Source: Methyloprofundus sp.
GTDB lineage: Bacteria > Pseudomonadota > Gammaproteobacteria > Methylococcales > Methylomonadaceae
Direction: 5' to 3'
Length of the DNA stretch: 64,000 bases
Assembly (NCBI GenBank): GCA_016592635.1
Contig: AP023240.1
Coordinates: 2,831,630 to 2,895,629 of the forward strand
Shown here piece after piece: positions 54,506 through 63,637 of this stretch (position 1 is its first letter; each line of letters opens with the position of its first letter). The notes beneath the pieces were generated by a model, which worked only from the letters and a program-made list of their open reading frames with translations, ran no database searches and was not told the origin of the DNA. Both the position numbers and the translations under genes were made by a program.

Positions 54506-55741
54506 ATGCATAAAGTAATCAACTATTTTCGTGAGGGCATGTGGCAACAACCACAAATGAACGCCACTGAATCAAACTTAAAAAAACACGCATTACATTA
54601 TTTAAAAATCTTCACTTTATCCGCTTATGGCTTTATTAATGATCATGGCAGCTTAAGAGCTTCCGCATTAACCTTGTACACTGTCTTATCAATTGTGCCC
54701 ATTATCGCCATGCTATTCGGCATAGCCAAAGGCTTTGGCTTTGAAAAAACCTTAGAACAACAGATACTGGAACAAGTTCCTGAGCAAGACAGCCTGATAT
54801 TGCAACTAATAGAAATGGCCAAAAACATGCTAGGCACAACCCAAGGCGGCCTAGTAGCAGGTATTGGGATTATTGTGCTATTTTGGACTGTACTGAAAGT
54901 GATCAGTAATATTGAAGAATCATTTAACCATATCTGGCATGTCAAAAAAGCACGCTCTATAGGCCGCAAACTTAGCGATTACCTCTCTTTAATGCTATTA
55001 GCACCAGTCATGATCATTGCGGCCAATAGTATTAATATTTTTGTACAAGTACAGTTAACCAAGCTCATTAATGTTATTGCTTTGCCTGGGACGTTTATTG
55101 CCCTACACCTACTCAGTTACTTACCCATCATTATTTTATGGGGCTTGTTTAGCTTTATCTTCATTTTTATGCCCAATACCAAAGTCACCTATCGTGCCGG
55201 CTTTTTTGCAGGCATTATTGCAGGCACCATCTATTATATAGTGCAATTTTTATACGTCTCTTTGCAAGTAGGCGTATCGAGCTACAACGCCATTTACGGT
55301 AGCTTTGCCGCCCTACCCCTATTCTTAATCTGGCTACAAATTGCGTGGATCATTGTCTTATTTGGTTCAGAATTATCGTTTTATTTTCAAAATATTGAAC
55401 TGTATCAATTCAATCAAAAATACCAGAAGCTAAGTTTTTGCTCGAAAACCAATATTGCAATACATATTATGCATGCAATAAAGCAACGTTTTGCAGAGGT
55501 GAGTACAAAGCCCTACTCTGCTGAAGAAATAAGTTTAGAGTTGCAGATTCCTATTTCTATTGTGCAAATTGTGATGTCTGAGCTACTAAGCAGCCAACTG
55601 GTTTCACAAATCATTGATGATGACACTGAAGATATTAGCTATCAACCTGCACATGATATGCAGTTATTAACTGATGAGGCTGTTGTGGAGGCATTAAAGA
55701 ACAATGGAGAAATGTATACAATCCCTAGTAGCCAAGGATAA
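54506..55741 (+). CDS. YihY/UPF0761 family inner-membrane protein
   Basis: The 411-residue protein has six membrane helices in the YihY pattern with the signature region SLRASALTLYTVLSIVPIIAMLFGIAKGFG. YGSFAALPLFLIWLQIAWIIVLFGSELSFYFQN follows. A C-terminal cytoplasmic part of about 110 residues has a winged-helix look (SAEEISLELQIPISIVQIVMSELLSSQLV). The group was once called RNase BN by mistake; its real function is unknown, and envelope or lipid transport roles have been proposed for related proteins. Confidence 0.88.
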   Translation: MHKVINYFREGMWQQPQMNATESNLKKHALHYLKIFTLSAYGFINDHGSLRASALTLYTVLSIVPIIAMLFGIAKGFGFEKTLEQQILEQVPEQDSLILQLIEMAKNMLGTTQGGLVAGIGIIVLFWTVLKVISNIEESFNHIWHVKKARSIGRKLSDYLSLMLLAPVMIIAANSINIFVQVQLTKLINVIALPGTFIALHLLSYLPIIILWGLFSFIFIFMPNTKVTYRAGFFAGIIAGTIYYIVQFLYVSLQVGVSSYNAIYGSFAALPLFLIWLQIAWIIVLFGSELSFYFQNIELYQFNQKYQKLSFCSKTNIAIHIMHAIKQRFAEVSTKPYSAEEISLELQIPISIVQIVMSELLSSQLVSQIIDDDTEDISYQPAHDMQLLTDEAVVEALKNNGEMYTIPSSQG

Positions 55742-55820
55742 AGTATTATTAATAAATGATATTAAGGAACAAGGACTTTGATAATACCCATCCACCGATA
55801 CTGCATTACAACACTATAAT

Positions 55821-55960
55821 GTAGATTGGGGTGAGACACGACCCCCAACAATATTCGATTACAATCCAAATTTAATGCATAGCGCAGGCATCAAATAAGC
55901 CCGTGCGTGTTTCTTATCGTTGTGCAGTACCATATTTTGGGGTTCGTGCCTCACCTACCG
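55821..55960. repeat. GTAG-type palindromic repeat, family 2, copy 2
   Basis: GTAGATTGGGGTGAGACACG at the left and the inverse of the right end (GGTAGGTGAGGCACGAACCC) mirror each other around a 70-base middle. The arms share the CCCCAACAAT and GGGGTTCGTGCCTC blocks with 53496-53587. It again lies between two convergent genes. Confidence 0.7.
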
Positions 55961-56007
55961 CGCACTCTTACCTATTCATATTCGCCCATAAACCCGAATA
56001 AATCAGC

Positions 56008-56961
56008 TTAATTAAGAAGCCTTTGCATAACTTCCTCATTTTTTATTTCTGGAAATATTTCACCAGCTTCAACTGCTTTTTGTAAAGAAGTTAAAGCGGC
56101 AGACTGTGTGCTAATTGGCAATAATTGCTGATATGCTTCTAAGGCATAACGCCCTCCATCAACCATAGCCATAGTTCCAATACGAGCATATTGATGAATG
56201 CTTTTGTTCGATTCACCACTAAAATACGAGTGTAACTGCTTTGCAAATTCGGGTCTATTAACCACATAAAAATGGACAGATTTAGCTCTACCATATTTAT
56301 CTTCAATAGAAATTTGGTATTCGCCAGAGGCCCAGTTTATCTGATTAGTTTGAATTCTTTGTTCTCTGGTTTGAGCATTAAATACTAATTTCTTCTGTTG
56401 CATAATTTTTATATTAAAGGGGGCTGCACCATTCTTCCACTGAAATACCAGTGCACGTTTGTTTGCGAAAATATATTGAGGAACTTTATTCATATTAGCT
56501 AACAAAATATTTGGAGGTTTTTTACTAATATTACTATCGCCTCTTGATACTGCTTGTACTGCATAATACTGGGTAGTTTCCCATATATTTAAACCAAACC
56601 AACTTAAAACATCATCAATCTTTGTTGCAGACTTCTTGATTGCAGAAGACTCCTCATTTGATATAGGCGGAAAAACTGTTATATCAGTTGCTTGCTTACA
56701 TTCTGCTATAATATTGCAATACTCAACAATGATATCATCAGTCTTAAGGGTCAATTTATCCCCAACATAAATAGTTGCTCCAGGATAGATTTTTCGACAC
56801 TCGTCCTCTCCTCGCTGCAAACACTCACTAATATCCCCATTACTACTATTAGAGATGTTGTTTATATATCCATATTTAAATTTTTTGGCTGCCACATCAT
56901 TTATACTTAACAATATAATTAAAAAAAGAGTGATATTTTTTAATATAAGTTTACCTGTCAT
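56008..56961 (-). CDS. Secreted protein of the CHAT-CHASE2 operon
   Basis: The 317-residue protein has a signal peptide (to about residue 25, ending VAA). An N-terminal region with four cysteines (ECLQRGEDECRKIYPGATIYVGDKLTLKTDDIIVEYCNIIAEC) has the GATIYVGDKL turn found in FecR-like domains. A middle beta domain (about 165-245, VFQWKNGAAPFNIKIMQQKK) looks Ig-like, and a helical TPR-like tail follows. I do not recognise a named family. Its start overlaps the end of the CHASE2 gene by 11 bases, so both are coupled. It may be a periplasmic ligand or adaptor of the system. Confidence 0.55.
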   Translation of the reverse strand: MTGKLILKNITLFLIILLSINDVAAKKFKYGYINNISNSSNGDISECLQRGEDECRKIYPGATIYVGDKLTLKTDDIIVEYCNIIAECKQATDITVFPPISNEESSAIKKSATKIDDVLSWFGLNIWETTQYYAVQAVSRGDSNISKKPPNILLANMNKVPQYIFANKRALVFQWKNGAAPFNIKIMQQKKLVFNAQTREQRIQTNQINWASGEYQISIEDKYGRAKSVHFYVVNRPEFAKQLHSYFSGESNKSIHQYARIGTMAMVDGGRYALEAYQQLLPISTQSAALTSLQKAVEAGEIFPEIKNEEVMQRLLN

Positions 56962-58495
56962 TTTTATATACCTTATATTTAGTTTCTAGCCTTTTAAAAA
57001 AAATATTAAATATACGAAAAATAATACTAATCTTAATAAATTTTAAGCTAGAATGGTTTAGTTTTGAATTAAAAAGCAAAAGGAATGATAGGGGAAGCAT
57101 AATATTCACCCATATACCATAGCTAAGTAAGATAGGTAGGAAAAATTTCCACAATTTCAATATTAACCAGATTAATAAAAATACAGGTACAGATTCTAAA
57201 GCAACAGAAAGCAATAAGTTATTTTTAATTGATTTTTTATTTTTAATTCCTGAAAAAAACCAGCTTAATAAAAAAATAAAAGAAATTGCAAAAATAGAAA
57301 ATACAAAAGATACGCTTAGGATTTCAAATGATGTTGCTGAGCGAATATGCCCATAATGTAAAATAGAATGCACTGAATTAATTATAATAACAGAACCTGG
57401 CATACGTAATAATGGAGTATAAAAAAAATCTTTTGAGTTACCAAAGGACGCTCCTAAAATGACAATTTTATTAGCCAACTTATCAACTAAAAAGCTTTTT
57501 TCTTTAGTTAAAAACCCAGTTGCTTCATAAGTATCTACTAACGGTATTGGTTCCTGATCACCTGGTTTCGATGGGAGATATACAATAGGCAAACTAGGAG
57601 AGTATAAATAAAGAATACGTTTATTATTTATATCATTCCCTAGTCCTATTTTATTATCTAAGTCCTGATATAAATTCTTTAATAATATTGCTGAAAGGCG
57701 CTCACCACTAACACACAAGCCTTTATAAAAGCTAATAACCTCTTTAATTTTTTTTTGTAAGCTAGGTGGTTTATCAGGTGATAGTAGTTCATTAGCTAAT
57801 ATATGCACTGAAGGTAACACCACTAACCTATTATTTCTACAAGCAGCAACCCATAACTGATGATACCTAGTAATAGCAGAGTCTTTTGCATTTAAATAAG
57901 ATGCACTAACCCAATGAACGTTAAGCGATTTTTCCACGATCTCATCATAAATAGTAGGTACTAACTCACCTACAGAATTTAGGAAGTCACCGTCAATTTG
58001 CCGAACTAATAATAGCTGAGGGTTATCGGGATTATTCGCATATTCTCGTATTGCCTTCGCAAGTTCTGCATTTTTTTCAGTGAGCACTTGATGTGAAATA
58101 TCAATATCTATAATCGCTAACTTTGCCTTGCTATTTACTAAGTTTTTTATGTACATAGCCATATTCTCAGGGGGAAAGGTATCATAGTAGCTTAATTCCT
58201 TATAAGCTCTTTCATTAATATCAACCAAAACAAAAGAGTATAGGCTATTAACATTATCTGTTCTTGCAAGCTCAATCATTGCCTTATCATAAAAATCTCT
58301 TTCTAATTCAACTATCCAGTTTTTCGGTAAAAGTACGACAAGAAACAAGCAAACCCAGGCATAAACAAACGATAACTGAAGAATTCTTGATAATAATTCT
58401 CCAAAGTTAGAAATATTTCTACTATTCTTAATTCCAATTTCTTTAAACCAACTAGTGTTAGGTTTTTCTTCGCTAATCCTTTGATTACCTGCCAT
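56951..58495 (-). CDS. CHASE2-domain membrane sensor without output domain
   Basis: The 514-residue protein has one membrane helix (about residues 39-57) and a large periplasmic CHASE2 domain (about 60-380). LVDINERAYKELSYYDTFPP and the hallmark IVILGASFGNSKDFFYTPLLRMPGSVIINSVHSIL-type end are visible. Three closing helices (about 390-480) and a short basic tail follow, with no kinase, cyclase or GGDEF domain. CHASE2 proteins sense an unknown extracytoplasmic signal. Here the signal must be passed by membrane or protein contact, with the periplasmic CHAT protein 14 bases upstream the likely partner. The gene downstream overlaps it. Confidence 0.85.
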   Translation of the reverse strand: MAGNQRISEEKPNTSWFKEIGIKNSRNISNFGELLSRILQLSFVYAWVCLFLVVLLPKNWIVELERDFYDKAMIELARTDNVNSLYSFVLVDINERAYKELSYYDTFPPENMAMYIKNLVNSKAKLAIIDIDISHQVLTEKNAELAKAIREYANNPDNPQLLLVRQIDGDFLNSVGELVPTIYDEIVEKSLNVHWVSASYLNAKDSAITRYHQLWVAACRNNRLVVLPSVHILANELLSPDKPPSLQKKIKEVISFYKGLCVSGERLSAILLKNLYQDLDNKIGLGNDINNKRILYLYSPSLPIVYLPSKPGDQEPIPLVDTYEATGFLTKEKSFLVDKLANKIVILGASFGNSKDFFYTPLLRMPGSVIIINSVHSILHYGHIRSATSFEILSVSFVFSIFAISFIFLLSWFFSGIKNKKSIKNNLLLSVALESVPVFLLIWLILKLWKFFLPILLSYGIWVNIMLPLSFLLLFNSKLNHSSLKFIKISIIFRIFNIFFKRLETKYKVYKNDR

Positions 58496-58509
58496 TAGTA
58501 TATCGCCTT

Positions 58510-61332
58510 CTAATTAGTTAACAAGCCATTCCCAACCAATACAAATCCAGCCCAATTTTTAGGATTAGTACTTTTCTCAGAATTACTATCTAATATAGCC
58601 AGTTGTGCTTGCTGCACTGCTCTTGCTAATGTGATATGCGTTTCGCTTGTTTTTAATCGTTTAACAATATCAACAGTTAAGCGACTACTTTCAGCATCAG
58701 GTACAGTCCAATGCGTCACTAGCAAAGATTTTGTTCCCGCATAAAAAAATGCATTTGCCAAACCTTCTAATGGTTTAGCTCCTGGTTTATAGTATTTTGA
58801 AGTAGGCTTATTTGCATAAAAACTTGCAATATCAACATTATTTCCAGAGCCTGTGTTACAGGCCGAAAGAATAACTAAGTCTGCATTCAAATTTAGTTTA
58901 GCTACTTCGCTAGATGTTAGCACACCATTATTGCTACTTGAAGTGACTGCTTGAGGCGGGGTTAAAACAAGTGCAGGCTCATGTAAGCTATATTCACCAG
59001 CAAGCAAACCATGGGTAGAAAATAGTATCAGTTTATACTTCTCAATACCTATTAACTTGTTAAATGAGGCTTCTGTTGCTTTTTCTAACGCAAGCTCAGT
59101 CACATTCTGAGTCAAAAATAACTTAGACATATTTTCCATCTCACTAGCTGATGCACTTAATAAGGGTAACTTATCGTTGATTGCGGAAATATTGACATTG
59201 CCATCAGGGTAATAAATGATGCCAGGTGTATAACCTCGACTATATGCAACATTTTCCTTACCTAACACAGGATTACCAATACCTAGGTAAGTTGTTAGCT
59301 TTATATTATTATCACCGCTTGCTCTTAATGCATGAAATGCATTGATAGAGGGTAAATAACTAAATGCGAAATCTCGAATAAGAAAGGGAGCATGTTTAAA
59401 ATTTTCAACACCACTCTCTAGTTTTTCTCGTAAAAGCACCTGTAAAGGGATGCCATCAAGAGCACCATCAGTAATAACAGATATATTCGTTTTATCCTGT
59501 AAATACTTTTCCAAAGGTTCAAATATTCCTTCATATAGCGTATATGCTGAATCAGTATCCATTGTTTTTTTGCTAAGTATTTGATCATTAAGTGCAAAAT
59601 CATTAAGAATAGATTCCTTTAAGCTTTTTATTTTTGAAGGAATAATACTCAGGGTTACCAAATGCTTACTATCTTTAGTAATGACCCATGCATAACTTGT
59701 CGGGTCTGGTAAATCGAAAACATTCAGGCTTGGGTGAATGGCTAGTTCATCAAGCAATACATATGCGATTAAGGCCTCATCATCACCTAATTGTTTTTGT
59801 ATATTAATAATTGGAACGGGGTTTCCAGCTTTAATTTTATTAATTACACTTTTGTTGTTTTGTATAGCACTTGAAAGGTTTCTCAATTCACCCTGAGCTT
59901 TGTTTAGTTTAATCAGTGAGTCCTGAGCAAGGTTTTTTTCTCCATAAAGATCATGGTAGCGATAAGTTATCATCGCCTTTCTGACAATACGCTGCTTATC
60001 TTGAAAGTTACGCAATAAATCAACAATTTTTTTTGACTTAACTTTTTTGCGTTGCGCAAAATTTTCTATCGCTGTCGTGGTTGAATAAGCAGTTCGTGTC
60101 TGTGCTAATGCAAACATTTTTTCTGCAAGCTCAACCGTGTTTCTTTGATTCAGTAACTTCTGCCCTATACGCATTATGTTGTGCACAAGAGGAATTTCTC
60201 GACTACGAAATAATGGGTGTTCGGCTAACTGTAATACGCTACTATTCGTTCTAATAACTTTGTAAACACGGATATAGCCTTCTATTACCACAGATAATTG
60301 GCTAGTTGCTTGCTCAATATTCCCGTATGCTATGCTAAGTTCAACTTTAAGCATCTGGTGCTCAAGTTGTGCTAGTAGTTTTGTTTCTGGTGTATTGCCC
60401 AAATCAGGGGCTTGATCAACTAACTGTTGTAATTTAGCATCATTACTTCTTGTTTTAAGTAAAGCACGGGCTAGTAAGTATCGTTTGTTACTCCCATATT
60501 GAACAACTTCAGCATAATTCCCCAATACATAATTTAAACGGGCAATTAATTCTTGGTTTATGCCACGTTCAATATTTCGAACAGTTGTAGGCATTCTCCC
60601 TGTGCTTCCCCTTTGTGGATTCGATTGCCCACCTGAAGCTAAGGCTTGTATGAACCCGGAATTACCATTATTCATTAAGTTTTGTTTTGCTTTTTTGAAT
60701 TCCCTTTTCTGAATGAGGCCATTAGCTTTAAAGCTAGCAAGAGCGGCAGGGTTCATTGTATTTATAATAGCCTGAATATCTTCTTCTTTTCCTAATTCAG
60801 ATAAAGTCGATGTAAGTAAAATTCCCGCATCAAGACCAATGACTGAAAATATTCTTTTACTAACGCCTATATTATTATGCAAACAAACATGGTTTGGTAC
60901 ATCAACGGGCTTACCTAAAATACGCTTTGATAATACACTGTATGCGGCATCTGTATATATTTCAGCAAAATCATAAAATCCTGCGCGTAAATAGTATTCG
61001 CCAACTTTTGCAAGTAATGAAGTACATTTGCGGCTAGTTCGTTCAATGCAAACTTTCTGTCCCCCACATTGCTCAAACTGCTGTCTAAATTTGATTAAAT
61101 TTCTAGTCACTACCGCTTCTACAGGCCCAAGTTCTCCCTTGGATAATCGGTCTTTTTGTCTAAAAAAATAATCATTCCTTGATTGGTTTGCTAAAGATTG
61201 TAAAGGTGAGGTGTGAACTATTTCTCTCTCTCCTGAGTAACTAGAAGTAGGATATAGTAAAATAAAAATGGTAAGGAGTATGAATAATATTGGTATATTT
61301 ATTTGTGGTGTGGAAAGCGTAGTAATATTCAT
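58510..61332 (-). CDS. Periplasmic TPR-CHAT caspase-like peptidase
   Basis: The 940-residue protein has an N-terminal signal or anchor segment (about residues 12-35). A helical TPR-like region (about 90-480, with EVVQYGSNKRYLLARALL and similar pairs) is followed by a C-terminal CHAT domain (about 590-938). The catalytic pair is visible: H774 in LFSTHGLLAGEY and C825 in LSACNTGSG, 51 residues apart as in caspase-fold enzymes. FFYAGTKSLLVTHWTVPD follows. CHAT proteases are best known in defence and regulated proteolysis inside cells; this one carries an export signal. It heads an operon with a CHASE2 protein and a secreted protein. Its substrate is unknown. Confidence 0.88.
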   Translation of the reverse strand: MNITTLSTPQINIPILFILLTIFILLYPTSSYSGEREIVHTSPLQSLANQSRNDYFFRQKDRLSKGELGPVEAVVTRNLIKFRQQFEQCGGQKVCIERTSRKCTSLLAKVGEYYLRAGFYDFAEIYTDAAYSVLSKRILGKPVDVPNHVCLHNNIGVSKRIFSVIGLDAGILLTSTLSELGKEEDIQAIINTMNPAALASFKANGLIQKREFKKAKQNLMNNGNSGFIQALASGGQSNPQRGSTGRMPTTVRNIERGINQELIARLNYVLGNYAEVVQYGSNKRYLLARALLKTRSNDAKLQQLVDQAPDLGNTPETKLLAQLEHQMLKVELSIAYGNIEQATSQLSVVIEGYIRVYKVIRTNSSVLQLAEHPLFRSREIPLVHNIMRIGQKLLNQRNTVELAEKMFALAQTRTAYSTTTAIENFAQRKKVKSKKIVDLLRNFQDKQRIVRKAMITYRYHDLYGEKNLAQDSLIKLNKAQGELRNLSSAIQNNKSVINKIKAGNPVPIINIQKQLGDDEALIAYVLLDELAIHPSLNVFDLPDPTSYAWVITKDSKHLVTLSIIPSKIKSLKESILNDFALNDQILSKKTMDTDSAYTLYEGIFEPLEKYLQDKTNISVITDGALDGIPLQVLLREKLESGVENFKHAPFLIRDFAFSYLPSINAFHALRASGDNNIKLTTYLGIGNPVLGKENVAYSRGYTPGIIYYPDGNVNISAINDKLPLLSASASEMENMSKLFLTQNVTELALEKATEASFNKLIGIEKYKLILFSTHGLLAGEYSLHEPALVLTPPQAVTSSSNNGVLTSSEVAKLNLNADLVILSACNTGSGNNVDIASFYANKPTSKYYKPGAKPLEGLANAFFYAGTKSLLVTHWTVPDAESSRLTVDIVKRLKTSETHITLARAVQQAQLAILDSNSEKSTNPKNWAGFVLVGNGLLTN

Positions 61333-61539
61333 TTTCTCTTTCTTATATTTTTTGGTTAATCTATCTCTTAAAATAACATCGCGATAACTAAAAATTCTCC
61401 CTTGATAAGGCTAAAATTTATCAAAGTGATTATCTAGGTAAAATTGTTTAGTCGACTACTTAGTTATCAGTAGCTTTGTGGAGGAGCCGCTAATAAGCAT
61501 TGACTTTTGAGTTAGACATACAAATAATAACCTCCTTGT

Positions 61540-62019
61540 TTAATTCATTAGTGCCTCATTAACTACTTTTTGCATACAAGACTTTTCTTTATCAGATAAA
61601 TTAACTGCTCTACCCTGTTGCACACTTTCTGCTGCACTTTCTGGTTCTTGAATACATCCCAATATATCGGCATTACTATCACCAATTTTTTCCCTAGAGC
61701 CTTGTTGCATTCGGAGGATATATTCAGCAATTGCCCCCCTATCCCCTTTTTGCATCAGGCTTCTTAGCTCAATATCTGACATACGCGTATATTTTGAATC
61801 GTAATCATTATTAGCATTTTCTAAGTCTTTATCAAACTGGCCTTGAGCTTGTTGCTGTAATTGCATCGCACGTTGCATTTCTTTCATCATTTCAGCATAT
61901 TGGGGGGAAAGTCCCTCACGAGCACAAGAAATATTAGAGTAAATGAGAGTAGAAATAAAGATTAATGCAGCTGTTAAAGCTGAATTACGCAATGATAAGG
62001 GAGAATTAATTAGTTTCAT
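61540..62019 (-). CDS. Small secreted coiled-coil protein
   Basis: The 159-residue protein has a signal peptide (to about residue 33, ending SCA). A short coiled coil (YAEMMKEMQRAMQLQQQAQGQFDKDLENA) is followed by a helical C-terminal part with two cysteines (LGCIQEP, KSCMQKV). I do not recognise the family. AAGGA lies before the ATG. It is 207 bases upstream of the CHAT gene on the same strand and may be co-expressed, but a separate promoter is possible. Function unknown. Confidence 0.5.
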   Translation of the reverse strand: MKLINSPLSLRNSALTAALIFISTLIYSNISCAREGLSPQYAEMMKEMQRAMQLQQQAQGQFDKDLENANNDYDSKYTRMSDIELRSLMQKGDRGAIAEYILRMQQGSREKIGDSNADILGCIQEPESAAESVQQGRAVNLSDKEKSCMQKVVNEALMN

Positions 62020-62297
62020 TTTATCCTTCTTTTAAGTAATGTTTTGTATTGTCCAGAATTCATATTAACCCACGTGGTATTGCTGCTCCTTGCTTTGTGA
62101 GCTACTACTAATATGATGATGATGAACCTGCAAGAACTTTCATTTCTAACAATCACCTCATTAATTAGGTAGAGTTCAAGCTAAGTTGCTACCATATTAA
62201 TTGATCTACTTCCATGTGGCAATAAATTAATTCTCTAAGCTTGTTCAATACAAAAAATATATGGATACCAACAACTTAAATTTATTTTAAACTTTTT

Positions 62298-62326
62298 TGT
62301 AACAAATTTCCCCCAGCAACCGTATT
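62298..62326 (+). promoter_or_regulatory. Candidate ECF-type promoter of the spondin gene
   Basis: TGTAAC (62298-62303) and CGTATT (62321-62326) are 17 bases apart, the general form of an ECF promoter. It lies 31 bases before the spondin-domain gene, and an ECF sigma factor is encoded directly behind. The rest of this 338-base gap (62020-62357) holds nothing I recognise. Confidence 0.4.
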
Positions 62327-62357
62327 AGGGTTTTAAAACAAAAAAGGAGTACAAAAC

Positions 62358-63017
62358 ATGAAACCTCAACTAACCCTAGCATTAGCACTTTTACTAACCA
62401 CCAGCCAGACATTTGCCGATTCAAAAAAACAGTATGAAGTTTCCATTACTAATATAACCAAAGGACAATCATTTACACCTGTCTTTTTTGCAACACATGA
62501 TAGTTCAAGCAGTGCATTTTCACTCGGAGCACCTGCAAGTATCGCGGTAGAGCGCTTAGCTGAAGGTGGCGATACTGCGATGCTGACAACTGATTTAGCT
62601 AGTGCATCAGGGGAAACACATACCATGCCTGCGGATAGTGCTACTGGACTTTTAGAGCCTGGCATGACCACGACTGTACAAATCAGTGGGCACCATTGGG
62701 AACATTCTTTGACGGTTATGGCAATGTTGTTACCAACCAATGATACCTTTGTCGCCTTGTCGGGTGTAAAACTACCACGTAGAGGCTCGATGACTTATCT
62801 TGCTTTGGCATATGATGCAGGCACTGAAGCAAATGACCAACTTTGTGCTAATATCCCAGGGCCTGTTTGTGATGGCGCACCTTTTTCTGACCCTAGTACG
62901 ACTGATGAAGGCTTTATTTATATCAGCAATGGCTTCCATGATATTGGCGACCTTGCTCCAATGATGTATGATTGGCGTAACCCGATTGCTCAGATCACTG
63001 TTACTAGGATTAAGTAA
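62358..63017 (+). CDS. Spondin-domain secreted protein
   Basis: The 219-residue protein has a signal peptide (ending TFA at residue 20). A single domain fits bacterial spondin_N proteins: YEVSITNITKGQSFTPVFFATHD, then LEPGMTTTVQISGHHWEHSLTVMAMLLPTNDTFVAL and IYISNGFHDIGDL, ending with WRNPIAQITVTR. Its role is unknown; in several proteobacteria such genes sit beside ECF sigma factors. AAGGAG precedes the ATG, and a candidate ECF promoter lies upstream. The gene for the sigma factor begins 68 bases after it. Confidence 0.82.
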   Translation: MKPQLTLALALLLTTSQTFADSKKQYEVSITNITKGQSFTPVFFATHDSSSSAFSLGAPASIAVERLAEGGDTAMLTTDLASASGETHTMPADSATGLLEPGMTTTVQISGHHWEHSLTVMAMLLPTNDTFVALSGVKLPRRGSMTYLALAYDAGTEANDQLCANIPGPVCDGAPFSDPSTTDEGFIYISNGFHDIGDLAPMMYDWRNPIAQITVTRIK

Positions 63018-63085
63018 AGATTACCCACGCCAAACAACCATCACGCACTGTTTCAGTCATAGACAGTGCGTGATTTTTCCTTAAT

Positions 63086-63637
63086 ATGACTCGTTCAGAA
63101 AATGATGAACTACGCTGGTCGCAAATGATGGGGCAAGCCCAATTAGGTGATGAGCGTGGTTATGCACAATTACTCGAAGAATTAGGGGATGCGATTGCTG
63201 CCTTTTTAAATTCGCGCTTTGGCCCTATCGACTTAATTGAAGATTGCGTGCAAGAATGCCTGATTGCTATTCATTCTGCACGACACACTTACGATACCAA
63301 ACGCTTGTTCCGCCCGTGGTTTTTTGCCATAGTACGCAACCGTACCATTGATTTATTGCGTAGCCAACGCAGCTATAAAACAGCCCTAGAAAAAAACACT
63401 TTGGAACAAGAAGAAAGCTCAGCAACATCTGTTGAGGATGAGATAAATAAAAGTATGGTCTTTTCCATGCTGGCACCTAATTATCGGGATGTATTAATAT
63501 TAACTAAAGTTGCAGGATTCACCGCTGCAGAAGCTGCTAAAAAATTGGGTATATCGGAGAGTGCCGTACGCGTACGCATACACCGAGGGATTAAGGAGAC
63601 ACGCAAAATTCTACAAATTGAATCAATAGAACCATGA
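63086..63637 (+). CDS. ECF sigma factor
   Basis: The 183-residue protein has sigma region 2 (about residues 30-92, DLIEDCVQECLIAIHSARHTYDTKRLFRPWFFAIVRNRTIDLLRSQ) and region 4 (about 125-175, YRDVLILTKVAGFTAAEAAKKLGISESAVRVRIHRGIKE). There is no region 3, as in extracytoplasmic-function factors. It directs RNA polymerase to stress genes. Its TGA overlaps the ATG of an NrsF-like gene as ATGA, so sigma and anti-sigma are coupled. The likely target is the spondin gene and its own operon. Confidence 0.93.
   Translation: MTRSENDELRWSQMMGQAQLGDERGYAQLLEELGDAIAAFLNSRFGPIDLIEDCVQECLIAIHSARHTYDTKRLFRPWFFAIVRNRTIDLLRSQRSYKTALEKNTLEQEESSATSVEDEINKSMVFSMLAPNYRDVLILTKVAGFTAAEAAKKLGISESAVRVRIHRGIKETRKILQIESIEP

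Noticed and set aside
50859..55960. CRISPR array from the repeated palindromes
   Set aside because: The copies are kilobases apart, differ in sequence and have no regular spacers; no cas gene is present.
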